Positions 42,964-51,748 of a stretch of 64,000 nucleotides of DNA are shown piece by piece. The stretch comes from Sphingomicrobium sp. (GTDB taxonomy: Bacteria > Pseudomonadota > Alphaproteobacteria > Sphingomonadales > Sphingomonadaceae). The position numbers and the translations under genes are program-made. The notes below the pieces were generated by a model. That model worked only from the letters and a program-made list of their open reading frames with translations. It made no database searches and was not told the origin of the DNA. Where the stretch lies: assembly GCA_030447545.1 (NCBI GenBank), contig JAUJOV010000002.1, positions 1-64,000 of the forward strand, in the 5' to 3' direction. Within the stretch, counting starts at the first letter, position 1. Every line of letters begins with the position of its first letter.

Positions 42964-43587
42964 TCGACCGGCCCGGGCTCCGCCGGCTGCGCGCTCTCGC
43001 GGTTCAGCCCGTGCTTGATCAGCATCGGCACGTTGGCGATGGCAAACACGAAGGTGAGGGGGATCGCGCCCCACAGCTTGAAGCTGACCCAGAAATCGGT
43101 CGGCGAATTGCGCCACACCGCCTCGTTGAGCGCTGCCATCGCAAGGAAGAACAGCGCCCAGTTGCGCGTGAGCTTGCGCCAGCCCTCGTCGTCGAGGCCG
43201 GGATAGGAGCTTTCGAGCACCATCTTCAGCAGCGGCCGCCCGGTCATCTGCCCGAAGCCGAGCAGCGCTGCGACGAACAGGTAATAGACGGTCGGCTTCA
43301 TCTTGATGAAGGTCTCGTCGTGGAGCCACAAAGTGATGCTGCCCATCACCACGACCATGATGCCCGAGAACCACAGCAATGGCGAGATCTTGCCGAAGCG
43401 GACCTGTGAAAACAGCATGGCGGCGATCATCGCGATCATGAAGGCGCCGGTCGCGAAGAAGATCTTCGCCGGCGCCTGGCACCGGAGCGAAGAAATTGGC
43501 GACGAAGAAGACGACCAGCGGGCCGAGGTCGATCAGCAGCCGCGTCGCGCCGCTGGGTTCGGCAGCGGTTTTTCTGGTTTCGCTCAT
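42960..43587 (-). pseudogene. yciB: YciB/IspZ septation-associated membrane protein, one frameshift
   Basis: Starts at the ATG 43587 (overlaps ftsY stop): LLIDLGPLVVFFVANFFAPV, the family opening. The frame slips near 43470-43480 and resumes KIFFATGAFMIAMIAAMLFS, KISPLLWFSGIMVVVMGSIT, LWLHDETFIKMKPTVYYLFV and ALNEAVWRNSPTDFWVSFKL. Five helices. Involved in cell envelope and septum integrity in E. coli. Part of the coupled run mtaB-ftsY-yciB-ABC genes. Confidence 0.9.
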
Positions 43588-44500
43588 TCGGGCGGCAGCC
43601 CCGCGATCGCGCGCGCCACCGCGCGAGCGTCGAACGGCCTCAAGTCATCCGCCTGCTCACCGACGCCGATGGCGTGGATCGGAAGCCCGAACTTCTCGGC
43701 CGCCGCAACCAGCACCCCGCCGCGCGCGGTGCCGTCGAGCTTGGTCATGATGAGCCCCGTCACGCCCGCGCTCTCGCGGAACACCTCGACCTGGGCAAGG
43801 GCATTCTGCCCTGTCGTCGCGTCGAGGACGAGCAGCACGTCGTGTGGCGCTTCGGGGTTGAGGCGGCCGAGCACGCGGCGGATCTTCGACAGCTCGTCCA
43901 TCAGATGGGATTTGTTCTGGAGGCGGCCGGCGGTGTCGACGACCAGCACGTCCTCGCCGGTCGCGGTCGCCTGTTTGACGCCGTCGAACACGATCCCGGC
44001 AGCATCGCCTCCTTCCTTTCCGGCAATCACCGGAGCGACGATGCGCTGCCCCAGATCTGGAGCTGGTCGATCGCCGCTGCGCGGAACGTGTCGCCCGCGG
44101 CAAGCAGAACGCCATAGTCTTGCTCCCTCAGCCAGTGGCCGAGCTTGCCGATGGTCGTCGTCTTGCCCGAGCCGTTGACGCCAATCACGAGGATCACGTG
44201 CGGGCGCGGAAAGCCCCATACTTCCAGCGGCCTGGCGACCGGAGCCAATATTCTTTCGATCTCCTCGGCAAGGATGGAGCGGAGCCCGCGCTCGTCGAGG
44301 CGCTCGAACTTTTGCCGGGCGATCGCCTCGCGCACGCGGTGCGACGCCTCGGGCCCCAGGTCGGATGCGATCAGCGCCTCCTCGATGTCCTCGAGCGTCG
44401 CCGTGTCGAGCGCGGCGCGGCTGGTGAGCCCGGTGAGATTGTCCGCGACCCGCTCGGCGGTCTTGGAAAAGCCGCCGCGCAGGCGGTCGAGCCAGCTCAT
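43584..44500 (-). pseudogene. ftsY: Signal recognition particle receptor FtsY, one frameshift
   Basis: SRP receptor GTPase for cotranslational membrane insertion; works with Ffh at 49-50.5 kb. Starts at the ATG 44500: [21 protein letters not shown] domain, then GTPase G1 [30 protein letters not shown]. At about 44045-44055 the frame slips, resuming [48 protein letters not shown] and the closing IHAIGVGEQADDLRPFDA. About 305 aa after repair; the acidic A domain is very short. As an essential gene its break almost certainly reflects sequence error. Confidence 0.93.
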
Positions 44501-45680
44501 GCCCAGATCCCGACGAGCGCGTCGCCACGCGCGTCGGTGATGCGCACCGGGCCGATCTGCCCGCGCGAGGCGCCATCCACCAGGACCGGAGCAAAGCCGT
44601 TGCTATGGCCCTTGCCCGCGCCTCGATCAGCACGGCCTGCGTCGAGCCGACCAGGCCGTCGAGCCAGCGCGACCGGCGCTCGGCCGCAGCTCGGCGAAGT
44701 CGCGCCGCGCCAGCCTTCACCAGCTCGCGCGGCAGCTGCGGCATTCGCGCCGCCGGCGTGTCCGGCCGCGGCGAGAAGGGAAGACGTGGGCCGCGATGAC
44801 GTCGCAATCTTCCAGCAATTTCAGGCTGTTCAGAACCATTTCCTCAGTTTCGGTGGGAAATCCCGCGATCAAGTCCGCGCCGATCGTCGCGTCGCTGCGC
44901 GCGGCCTTGATCCGCTCGACGACCCGCACTGCGTCGGCGCGGCTGTGCCGTCGCTTCATGCGCTTGAGGATCATGTCGTCGCCCGCCTGGAGCGAGAGAT
45001 GGAAGTGCGGCATCAGCCGCGGTTCGCCGGCGATCAGCTCGAACAAGGCGTCGTCGATCTCGATGCCGTCGAGCGACGGTCAGGCGCAGGCGCTTCAGGC
45101 GCGCCTCGGCCGCGAGTAGGCCCTGGCACAGGTGGCCAAGGCGCATCCTAGGGTCACGGCGTAGTCGGTGATGTCGACGCCGGTCAGCACGATCTCCTTC
45201 GCGCCGCGGTCGATCTCGCGGGCGACGGCATCCGCGATGGCTTCGAACGGGAGCGAGACGCTGGGCCCGCGCGCCTGCCAGATCGAGCAGAAGGTGCAGC
45301 GGTGATCGCAGCCGGTCTGGACCGCGACGAAGCTCTTCACCTGGTGAACGAAGGCCGCGGGAACGGGCGGTGGCGTCATGACGTCACCTGGCGAGGAAGC
45401 TGCTGAGCTTGTGGGTATTTGCGACGACCCGCTCCACCTCCGGCATCGCCTCGAACGAGCCGGGGTCGAGCTCGGCCGCGCAGCCGGTGACGAGGATCCG
45501 CGCATCCGGGCGCTCTCGGCGGGCGCGGCGGATCGCCTGGCGCGTCTGCCGCACCGCCTCTGCGGTGACGGCGCAGCTGTTGACCACCACCCAGTCCTCG
45601 TCCGGCGGAGCGGTGCGCGCGATCGTCTGGCTCTCCGCGAAGTTGAGGCGGCAGCCGAGCGTGATCGTCTCCGCGCTCAC
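44497..45680 (-). pseudogene. mtaB: tRNA threonylcarbamoyladenosine methylthiotransferase MtaB, several frameshifts
   Basis: Radical-SAM methylthiotransferase that modifies t6A37 of tRNA. GTG start at 45680 overlaps the dapF stop. N-terminal UPF0004 domain: ETITLGCRLNFAESQTIART, VVNSCAVTAEAVRQTRQAIR and LVTGCAAELDPGSF. Frame changes near 45400 to VKSFVAVQTGCDHRCTFCSI (CxxxCxxC cluster), IVLTGVDITDY. Later PHFHLSLQAGDDMILKRMKR, IGADLIAGFPTETEEM, then two further breaks near 44800 and 44600 before the TRAM-like end [20 protein letters not shown] ending at the ftsY start (ATGA). A truncated second copy of its 5' third lies at 47.2-47.5 kb. Confidence 0.87.
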
Positions 45681-46481
45681 GCGCGAACGCCTTCGAGGTC
45701 GATCTCGCCCTTGAATGCGTAGGTGGCGCCGCCGCGCATCCGGATCGGCTCGCCCGGTGCCCAGTCTATGCTGAGAGCTTCCGCCCGGCATGCTCACCTT
45801 GGCTGGCGATTGCGTCCGCTTGCCGAGGATCGCCGCGACCGCCGTCGCGCAGGCGCCGGTGCCGCAGGCGCGCGTCAGGCCCGACCCGCGCTCCCAGGTG
45901 CGAAGGCGGATGCCGCCGGGCCCCACCTCGGCGACATTGACGTTGATGCGCTCGGGGAAGACTGGGTCGTGCTCGATCCTCGGCCCAAGTTCGTCGAGCT
46001 CGATCGCGGCCACATCCTCGACGAAGAACACCAGGTGCGGGTTGCCGACATTGAGCGCGACCGGATGCTCGAGATCGCCCCAGGCGATCGGCACCGGGTT
46101 GGTGCTCATCGCATAGCTCATCGGCACCTGGTCCCACTCGAAGCGAGGCTCGCCCATCGCGACTTCAACGTCGCTGCCGTGCCCCATGCCGCCGACCAGC
46201 CCGCCGCCGGTCTCGATGCTCATGGCGCCGGTCAGCGCGACGACGCAGCGCGACGCATTGCCGCAGCTTTCGACCTCGATGCCGTCATGGTTCCAGATGC
46301 GCATCTTCAGGTCGGCCGCGCTCGACGGCTCGAGCAGGATCAGCTGGTCGCAGCCGATGCCGGTGCGCCGGTCGGCGACGGACCGCGCGACCACCTCGTC
46401 CACGCCGAGCGGCTGCTCGCGCGCATCGAAGATCACGAAGTCGTTGCCGAGCCCGTGCATCTTGTGAAACGTGACTGCCAT
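45677..46481 (-). pseudogene. dapF: Diaminopimelate epimerase, copy 1, one frameshift
   Basis: Converts LL- to meso-diaminopimelate. From the ATG at 46481: AVTFHKMHGLGNDFVIFDAR, then ESCGNASRCVVAL with the first catalytic Cys, NPVPIAWGDLEHPVALNVGN PHLVFFV in two parts, RINVNVAEV, WERGSGLTRACGTGACATAV with the second catalytic Cys. One indel at about 45778 disrupts PGGKLSIDWAPGEPIRMRGG; the correct frame then ends EIDLEGVRA. Closely related to the intact copy at 47540-48343 but with roughly twenty amino-acid differences. Confidence 0.9.
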
Positions 46482-46524
46482 GGCTTGCGGGCGCCTTGGC
46501 AGCATCGCCCAGGGAGTGTCCACC

Positions 46525-46590
46525 GCTCGTCATTGCAAGCGCAGCGGCAATCCAGCCTAGTGCAGTTCTGGAGGCTCCTCGCAATGACGG
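46525..46590. repeat. REP-type palindrome between dapF copy 1 and the small gene
   Basis: CGTCATTGC (46528-46536) and GCAATGACG (46581-46589) form outer arms; TCCAG (46551-46555) and CTGGA (46568-46572) form inner arms. The left half, cattgcaagcgcagcggcaa followed by tccag, closely resembles a repeat widespread in alphaproteobacterial genomes (cgtcattgcgag..gcgaagcaatccag). Absent at the equivalent position of unit 2. Confidence 0.75.
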
Positions 46591-46594
46591 AGCA

Positions 46595-47164
46595 ATGCAA
46601 AGAGCCGCCAACGAAGTGATGCAGTCGGTGATCTTCTCGGCCGTGCTCGATGCCATCGCGGCGCTGAAGGCCGGGTCGAAGGGCCTGCCCCAACCAGCTC
46701 CTGCGTGACGTCCAGACGATCCACCCCAACGTGACCTTCGCCGATTTGCCCAAGGAGCTTCAGGATGCGATCGTCGCAAGCACTCGGGCAGCGTTCAGCC
46801 AGCTGCTGAAGGAAGGCTATGCCGTCGGCCCGCGCCATCAGCAGCAGGCCGCTCGGCCGCTGGATTGGGTGCCCGAGCGGCGCGGGCCAGCGGCGCGGAC
46901 CGGCGCGGCCGGCCGCAAGCGTCCCGGCGGCCCTCGAAGGACCCGGAAGGGCGGGCCTCGCAGGGCCCACGCGAAGGCAGCGGCCCCGGGTCCCGGCAGG
47001 GCCCGCGCGGCCCGGGCGGCGGCCCGTCGCGCCCGCGCAAGCCTCCCAAGGGCAGCCGCGGCTTTCGTAGCTGTTCGTCAATGCGACGCGGACTCGGAAT
47101 GATCCAGTTCGGCGGCAGTCGCCTTCGGCTCCACGCAAAGACGGGGGCGCGTCTCATCGAGTAA
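46595..47164 (+). pseudogene. Small Pro/Arg/Gly-rich protein, copy 1, frameshifted
   Basis: Starts at the ATG 46595: MQRAANEVMQSVIFSAVLDA, then IAALKAGSKGLP. An inserted base near 46688-46694 breaks the frame; it continues NVTFADLPKELQDAIVAST RAAFSQLLKEGYAVGPRHQQ in the next frame. The basic tail also changes frame (around 46890). The 3' end is uncertain because the copy runs into the duplication junction; the equivalent of the copy-2 stop is lost. See copy 2 for the intact form. Confidence 0.65.
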
Positions 47165-47543
47165 CCGCATGGTCGCAGCCGGTCTGGACCGCGACGAAGC
47201 TCTTGACCTTGTGCATCAAGCCTGCAGGCACGAGCGGCGGCATGACGTCACCTGGCGCCAGGCTGCTGAGCTTGTGGGTATTTCCGACCACTCGCTCCAC
47301 CCCTGGCATCGTCGCGAAGGAGCCCGGGTCGAGCTCGGCCGCGCAGCCGGTGACGAGGATCCGCGCATCGGGCCGCTCGCGGCGGGCGCGGCGGATCGCC
47401 TGGCGTGTCTGGCGCACGGCCTCGGCGGTCACCGCGCAGCTGTTGACGACCACCCAGTCCTCCCCGCGCGGAGCGGTGCGCGCGATCGTCTCGCTCTCGG
47501 CGAAGTTCAGCCGGCAGCCGAGCGTGATCGTCTCGACGCTCAC
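47154..47543 (-). pseudogene. Truncated mtaB copy 2 (5' third only)
   Basis: GTG start at 47543, overlapping the dapF copy 2 stop. ETITLGCRLNFAESETIART, LVTGCAAELDPGSFATMPGV and HKVKSFVAVQTGCDH match the N-terminus of mtaB. The match ends at the radical-SAM cluster: the sequence runs GCDHAVTR and stops, where the full copy has GCDHRCTFCSIW. It lacks the SAM-binding cluster, so no activity is possible. It marks the left edge of duplication unit 2. Confidence 0.85.
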
Positions 47544-48343
47544 GCGAACGCCTCGAGATCGATCTGGCCCTGGAACACATAAGTCGCGCCGCCGCGCATC
47601 CGGATCGGCTGGCCCGGTGCCCAGTCAATCGTCAGAGCGCCGCCGGGCATCGTCACCTTCACGGGCGTTTGCACCCGCCTGGTGAGGATCGCAGCGACGG
47701 CCGTCGCGCAGGCGCCGGTGCCGCAGGCGCGCGTGAGACCCGATCCGCGCTCCCAGGTGCGAAGGCGGATGCCGTCGGGGCGGACCTCGGCGAGGTTGAC
47801 GTTGATGCGCTCGGGGAACACTGGGTCGTGCTCGATCCTCGGGCCGAGCTCGTCGAGCTCGATCGAGTCCGTCTCCTCGACGAAGAACACGAGGTGCGGG
47901 TTACCGACGCTGAGCGCGACCGGATGCTCGAGTTTGCCCCAGGCCATCGGCACGGGGTTGGTGCTCATCGCATAGCTCATCGGCACCTGGTCCCACTCGA
48001 AGCGAGGCTCGCCCATCGCGACTTCAATGTCGCTGCCGTGCTCCATGCCGGTGACGAGGCCGCCGCCGGTCTCGATGCTTTTGGCGTGGGTCAGCGCGAC
48101 GACGCAGCGCGATGCGTTGCCGCAGCTTTCGACCTCGATCCCGTCATGGTTCCAGATGCGCATCTTCAGGTCGGCCTGGCTCGACGGTTCGAGCAGGATC
48201 AGCTGGTCGCAGCCGATGCCGGTGCGCCGGTCGGCGACGGACCGCGCGACCACTTCGTCCACGCCGAGCGGCTGCTCGCGCGCATCGAAGATCACGAAGT
48301 CGTTGCCGAGCCCGTGCATCTTGTGGAAGGTCCGCCTGGCCAT
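47540..48343 (-). CDS. dapF: Diaminopimelate epimerase, copy 2 (intact)
   Basis: 267 aa from the ATG at 48343 (MARRTFHKMHGLGNDFVIFD). Both catalytic Cys are present: ESCGNASRCVVAL and TRACGTGACATAV. Normal family length. Differences from copy 1 are scattered and mostly conservative (SSQADLK for SSAADLK, PMAWGKLEH for PIAWGDLEH, KVTMPGG for KVSMPGG). It is followed by the mtaB remnant on the same strand and is divergent from the small gene at 48381. Confidence 0.95.
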   Translation of the reverse strand: MARRTFHKMHGLGNDFVIFDAREQPLGVDEVVARSVADRRTGIGCDQLILLEPSSQADLKMRIWNHDGIEVESCGNASRCVVALTHAKSIETGGGLVTGMEHGSDIEVAMGEPRFEWDQVPMSYAMSTNPVPMAWGKLEHPVALSVGNPHLVFFVEETDSIELDELGPRIEHDPVFPERINVNLAEVRPDGIRLRTWERGSGLTRACGTGACATAVAAILTRRVQTPVKVTMPGGALTIDWAPGQPIRMRGGATYVFQGQIDLEAFA

Positions 48344-48380
48344 CGCCCGGCGCACTTAGGCAGGGCCAAAGGGGAGAGCA

Positions 48381-48833
48381 ATGCAAAGAGCCGCAAACGA
48401 AGTGATGCAGTCGGTCATCTTCTCGGCCGTGCTCGACGCCCTTGCGGCGCTGAAGACCGCCTCCGGGGGCCTCCCCAACCAGCTCCTGCGCGACGTCCAG
48501 GCGATCCACCCCAACGTGACCTTCGCCGATTTGCCGAAGGAGCTCCAGGACGCGATCGTCGCGAGCACTCGCGCCGCGTTCAGCCAGCTCCTGAAGGAAG
48601 GCTATGCGGTCGGCCCGCGCCATCAGCAGCAGCCCTCGCGCCCGCTCGACCGGGTGCCCGAGCGGCGCGGGCCAGGACCGGACCGGCGCGGCCCTCCGTC
48701 CGACCGTCGCCCGCGAGGCCCGGGCGGCCCTCGCAGGGATCCCGAAGGCAGCGGGCCGGGCAGGGGCCCGCGCGGTCCCGGCGGCGGCCCGTCGCGCCCG
48801 CGAAAGCCCAAGGGCAAGCCGCGCCTCGGTTGA
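48381..48833 (+). CDS. Small basic Pro/Arg/Gly-rich protein, copy 2 (intact)
   Basis: 150 aa, from the ATG at 48381 behind GGGGAGAGCA. Residues 1-80 are helical: MQRAANEVMQSVIFSAVLDA, DVQAIHPNVTFADLPKELQD, AIVASTRAAFSQLLKEGYAV. The last 65 residues are almost only Pro, Arg, Gly, Asp and Lys (for example RPRGPGGPRRDPEGSGPGRG), a disordered, basic tail of the kind that binds RNA or nucleic acid. No known domain recognised. It lies 167 bp upstream of ffh in the same direction; a role near the ribosome or SRP is only a guess. Confidence 0.75.
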   Translation: MQRAANEVMQSVIFSAVLDALAALKTASGGLPNQLLRDVQAIHPNVTFADLPKELQDAIVASTRAAFSQLLKEGYAVGPRHQQQPSRPLDRVPERRGPGPDRRGPPSDRRPRGPGGPRRDPEGSGPGRGPRGPGGGPSRPRKPKGKPRLG

Positions 48834-48917
48834 TTTCCGCAGCGCCTGCGGCTAGGGCGCGCTCGTCGTTTTCGACACAACATCGATGTCCGCGCCACGG
48901 GAAGAGCCCGACGCGCA

Positions 48918-48947
48918 CGCCGGCCGACGAGGTTTCGTCCGCCGGCG
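48918..48947 (+). terminator. Hairpin between the small gene and ffh
   Basis: GCCGGC (48919-48924) pairs with GCCGGC (48941-48946), extended by inner ACGA/TCGT pairs, followed by CATTTTG. Could be a terminator for the small gene; the T-run is interrupted. A second small hairpin, CCGCAgcgccTGCGG, lies at 48838-48852 just after the stop. Confidence 0.45.
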
Positions 48948-48999
48948 CATTTTGCGTTGAGGCTCACCTATGGCCGTGCGATCGATGCGGGAGATGTGA

Positions 49000-50493
49000 A
49001 TGTTCGATAGTCTGAGCGACCGGCTCGGCACCGTCTTCGACCGGCTCCGCGGGCGCGGCGCGCTTAGCGAGGCCGACGTTCGAGCGGCGATGCGCGAGGT
49101 CCGCGTGGCGCTGCTCGAGGCCGACGTCGCGCTGCCCGTCGCCCGCGACTTCGTCGACAAGGTGACCGAGCGCGCGGTCGGCCAGGAAGTGATCCGCTCG
49201 GTCACTCCCGGCCAGATGGTCGTCAAGATCGTCCACGACGCTTTGGTCGAGACGTTGGGCTCGGAAACCGCCGAGCTCAACCTCGACGTCAATCCGCCGG
49301 CGGTGATCCTGATGGTCGGCCTTCAGGGCTCGGGCAAGACCACGACGACCGCCAAGCTCGCCCGCCGCCTCGCCGAGCGCGAGCGCAAGCGCGTGCTGAT
49401 GGCTTCGCTCGACGTCGCCCGCCCGGCTGCGCAGGAGCAGCTCGCGGTGCTTGGCCGCCAGACGGGCGTCGAGACGCTGCCGATCGTCCCGGGCCAGCCG
49501 CCGGTCGAGATCGCCGCGCGAGCGCTCCAGGCGGCGCGGCTCCAGGCCTATGACGTCGTCCTGCTCGACACCGCGGGGCGCCTCCACGTGGACGATGCAC
49601 TGATGGGCGAGATGAAGGCGGTCGCTCAAACCTCCAAGCCCACCGAGACCCTGCTGGTCGTCGATGCGCTGACCGGCCAGGACGCGGTCAACGTCGCCAA
49701 GGGCTTCTCGGCCGAGGTCGACCTTACCGGCGTGATCCTCACGCGAATGGACGGCGATGCCCGTGGCGGCGCTGCGCTGTCGATGCGTGCGGTCACCGGC
49801 AAGCCGATCAAGTTCGCTGGCGTCGGCGAGGCGCTCGACAAGCTCGAGGCCTTTCATCCGGAGCGCGTCGCAGGACGCATCCTCGGCATGGGCGACGTCG
49901 TCAGCCTGGTCGAGCGCGCGGCCGAGACGATCCAGGTCGACGAGGCGGAGAAGCTCGCGGCCAGGATGGCCAAGGGCAAGTTCGACCTCGACGATCTGTG
50001 GTCGCAGCTCCGCCAGATGCAGCGCATGGGGGGCCTTGGAGCGCTCGCTTCGATGATGCCCGGCATGAAGGGCATGAAGGGCGCGATGGACAAGGCGCAG
50101 GACGGCAAGGCGCTGGTCCACATGGAAGCGATGCTCTCGTCGATGACGGCCAAGGAGCGCTCCAAGCCCGAGCTGATCAACGCCAAGCGCAAGATCCGCA
50201 TCGCCAAGGGCAGCGGAACGACCGTCCAGGAAATCAACAAGTTGCTGAAGATGCACCAGGAAATGGCGAGCGTGATGAAGCGGCTGAAGAGGATGGGGGG
50301 CTTAGGCAAGCTCGCCGCCATGTTCGGCGGCAAGGGTGGACTTGGGGGCGGCCTCGAAGGCGCGCTGGGCGGCCTTGCACCGGGCGCGCTTCCGCCCGGC
50401 GGGCTCGGGCCAGGCGGGGGAGCAGCGCTTCCCGGGCTTGGCGGGCCTGGGTTCAACCTTCCGCCGGGTTTCGACAAATTCTCAAAACGCTAG
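49000..50493 (+). CDS. ffh: Signal recognition particle protein Ffh
   Basis: 497 aa. N domain from the start (MFDSLSDRLGTVFDRLRGRG), GTPase: G1 GLQGSGKTTTTAKLA, DVARPAAQEQLAVLG, LLDTAGRLHVDDALM, TRMDGDARGGAALS. Met-rich M domain from about residue 325: MQRMGGLGALASMMPGMKGM and RIAKGSGTTVQEINKLLKMH. The C-terminal 50 residues are a Gly/Pro/Leu-rich tail (GGLGGGLEGALGGLAPGALP). Binds SRP RNA and signal sequences and docks with FtsY. Begins the plus-strand ffh-rpsP-rimM run. Confidence 0.97.
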   Translation: MFDSLSDRLGTVFDRLRGRGALSEADVRAAMREVRVALLEADVALPVARDFVDKVTERAVGQEVIRSVTPGQMVVKIVHDALVETLGSETAELNLDVNPPAVILMVGLQGSGKTTTTAKLARRLAERERKRVLMASLDVARPAAQEQLAVLGRQTGVETLPIVPGQPPVEIAARALQAARLQAYDVVLLDTAGRLHVDDALMGEMKAVAQTSKPTETLLVVDALTGQDAVNVAKGFSAEVDLTGVILTRMDGDARGGAALSMRAVTGKPIKFAGVGEALDKLEAFHPERVAGRILGMGDVVSLVERAAETIQVDEAEKLAARMAKGKFDLDDLWSQLRQMQRMGGLGALASMMPGMKGMKGAMDKAQDGKALVHMEAMLSSMTAKERSKPELINAKRKIRIAKGSGTTVQEINKLLKMHQEMASVMKRLKRMGGLGKLAAMFGGKGGLGGGLEGALGGLAPGALPPGGLGPGGGAALPGLGGPGFNLPPGFDKFSKR

Positions 50494-50519
50494 ACGAACA
50501 TACTGAAAGGACAACGTAA

Positions 50520-51260
50520 ATGGCTCTTGCAATCCGGCTCGCCCGCGGCGGCGCGAAGAAGCGGCCTTATTATAGGATCGTGGTGGCGGACAGCCGCTCC
50601 CCGCGCGACGGCCGCTTCATCGAGAAGCTCGGCACCTACAATCCGCTGCTGGCCAAGGACTCGCCCGATCGGGTGAAGCTCGACGGAGATCGCATTTCCC
50701 ATTGGCTGTCGGTCGGCGCCCAGCCGTCGGACCGCGTCCTGCGCTTCCTCGACGCGGCGGGCATCCGCGAGCGCGCGGCGCGCAGCAACCCGAAGAAGGC
50801 CGAGCCCGGCGAAAAGGCCAAGGAGCGCGCCGAGCAGCGTGCGTCGCGTGAGGCCGAGCTGGCCGAGGCAGCGGCTGCGGCGGAAGCTGCGCCCGCCCAG
50901 GAAGCGGCTCCGGCAGAGGAAGCTGCTCCGGTCGAGGAAGCGGCCCCCGCCGAGGAAGCGGCCCCCGCCGAGGAAGCGGCTGCTCCGGCCGAGGAAGCAG
51001 CTGCTCCGGCCGAGGAAGCCGCTGCTCCAGCTGAGGGAGAGGCTGCTCCAGCTGAAGAAGCGGTTCCCGCTGAAGCCACGGCTGAGTCGACCGACGAGCC
51101 CGCCGAGGGTGCGGTCGAAGACGCTGCTCCGGAGGGTGCCGAAACTCCGGACCAGGAAGCGGCGACCGCCGAGGCCGAAGGCGTTTCCACCGAGGAGCCG
51201 GCCGAAGGCTCCGTCGAGGCTGCTCCGGCCGAGGGTGCCGAGAACGCCAAAGCCGAGTAG
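50520..51260 (+). CDS. rpsP: Ribosomal protein bS16 with long acidic Ala/Glu/Pro repeat tail
   Basis: 246 aa; the bS16 domain is the first 80 or so residues: [40 protein letters not shown] and [21 protein letters not shown]. coli bS16 is 82 aa. The remaining about 150 residues are tandem variants of A-P-A-E-E-A and A-E-E-A-A-P, encoded by imperfect 15-18 bp repeats from about 50890 to 51070, then a more varied acidic tail ending EGAENAKAE. Tails on bS16 occur in alphaproteobacteria but this one is unusually long. ATG 26 bp after ffh, with AAAGGACAACGTAAA before it. Confidence 0.95.
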   Translation: MALAIRLARGGAKKRPYYRIVVADSRSPRDGRFIEKLGTYNPLLAKDSPDRVKLDGDRISHWLSVGAQPSDRVLRFLDAAGIRERAARSNPKKAEPGEKAKERAEQRASREAELAEAAAAAEAAPAQEAAPAEEAAPVEEAAPAEEAAPAEEAAAPAEEAAAPAEEAAAPAEGEAAPAEEAVPAEATAESTDEPAEGAVEDAAPEGAETPDQEAATAEAEGVSTEEPAEGSVEAAPAEGAENAKAE

Positions 51261-51268
51261 GGCCGCGC

Positions 51269-51748
51269 TTGGAACGCATCGCCCTTGCCGCCGTCGCGGG
51301 CGCGCATGGCGTCAAGGGCGAGCTTCGCCTGAAGCTGTTCAGCGAGAGCGCCGAGAGCCTCGCGCGGCACGAGCGACTGCTGGTCGGAGGCGTCGAGCGC
51401 CGGCTGCTCGACCTCCGCCCCGGCGGCAAGGGTGCAACCGCCCGGTTCGAGGGGATCGCCGATCGCACTGCGGCCGAGCAGCTGCGCGGGGCATTGGTCG
51501 AGGTCGACCGCTCGGCCCTGCCGCCGCTGGACGAGGGTGAATACTACCATTCCGACCTGATCGGCCTGCCGTGTGTCGACCGCGAGGGCGGCGCCGTCGG
51601 CACGGTCGCCGCCGTCGAGAATTTCGGCGCCGGCGACCTGCTCGAGATCGAGCTCGAAGGCGGCCGCCGTTCCCTGATCCCGTTCAGGGCAGGAATCGCC
51701 GACCTCCAGGAGGGCCGGATCGTGCTCGACCCGGAATTCCTTGCTTAA
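51269..51748 (+). CDS. rimM: 16S rRNA processing protein RimM
   Basis: 159 aa, TTG start at 51269, 8 bp after rpsP. N-terminal RimM barrel: [20 protein letters not shown] with the GxhGvrGe motif. C-terminal PRC-barrel: [40 protein letters not shown] and LIPFRAGI. Binds uS19 during 30S maturation. Its TAA stop shares TTAA (51745-51748) with the convergent oxidoreductase. Confidence 0.95.
   Translation: MERIALAAVAGAHGVKGELRLKLFSESAESLARHERLLVGGVERRLLDLRPGGKGATARFEGIADRTAAEQLRGALVEVDRSALPPLDEGEYYHSDLIGLPCVDREGGAVGTVAAVENFGAGDLLEIELEGGRRSLIPFRAGIADLQEGRIVLDPEFLA

Larger units (their letters stand above)
45300..48833. repeat. Diverged tandem duplication (two units of about 1.7 kb)
   Basis: Unit 1 (about 45300-47070) and unit 2 (about 47166-48833) carry the same order: the 5' part of mtaB (minus), dapF (minus), small Pro/Arg/Gly-rich gene (plus). 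Reading matched stretches side by side, about 275 bp at the dapF 5' ends differ at some 13 positions, so the copies are similar but clearly not identical. In unit 1 mtaB continues beyond the repeat; in unit 2 it is cut at the same point. A palindromic element at 46525-46590 is present only in unit 1. Confidence 0.85.

Noticed and set aside
50880-51075. CRISPR-like or tandem regulatory repeat in rpsP
   Set aside because: The repeats are in frame, code for A/E/P units without spacers, and belong to the protein tail.
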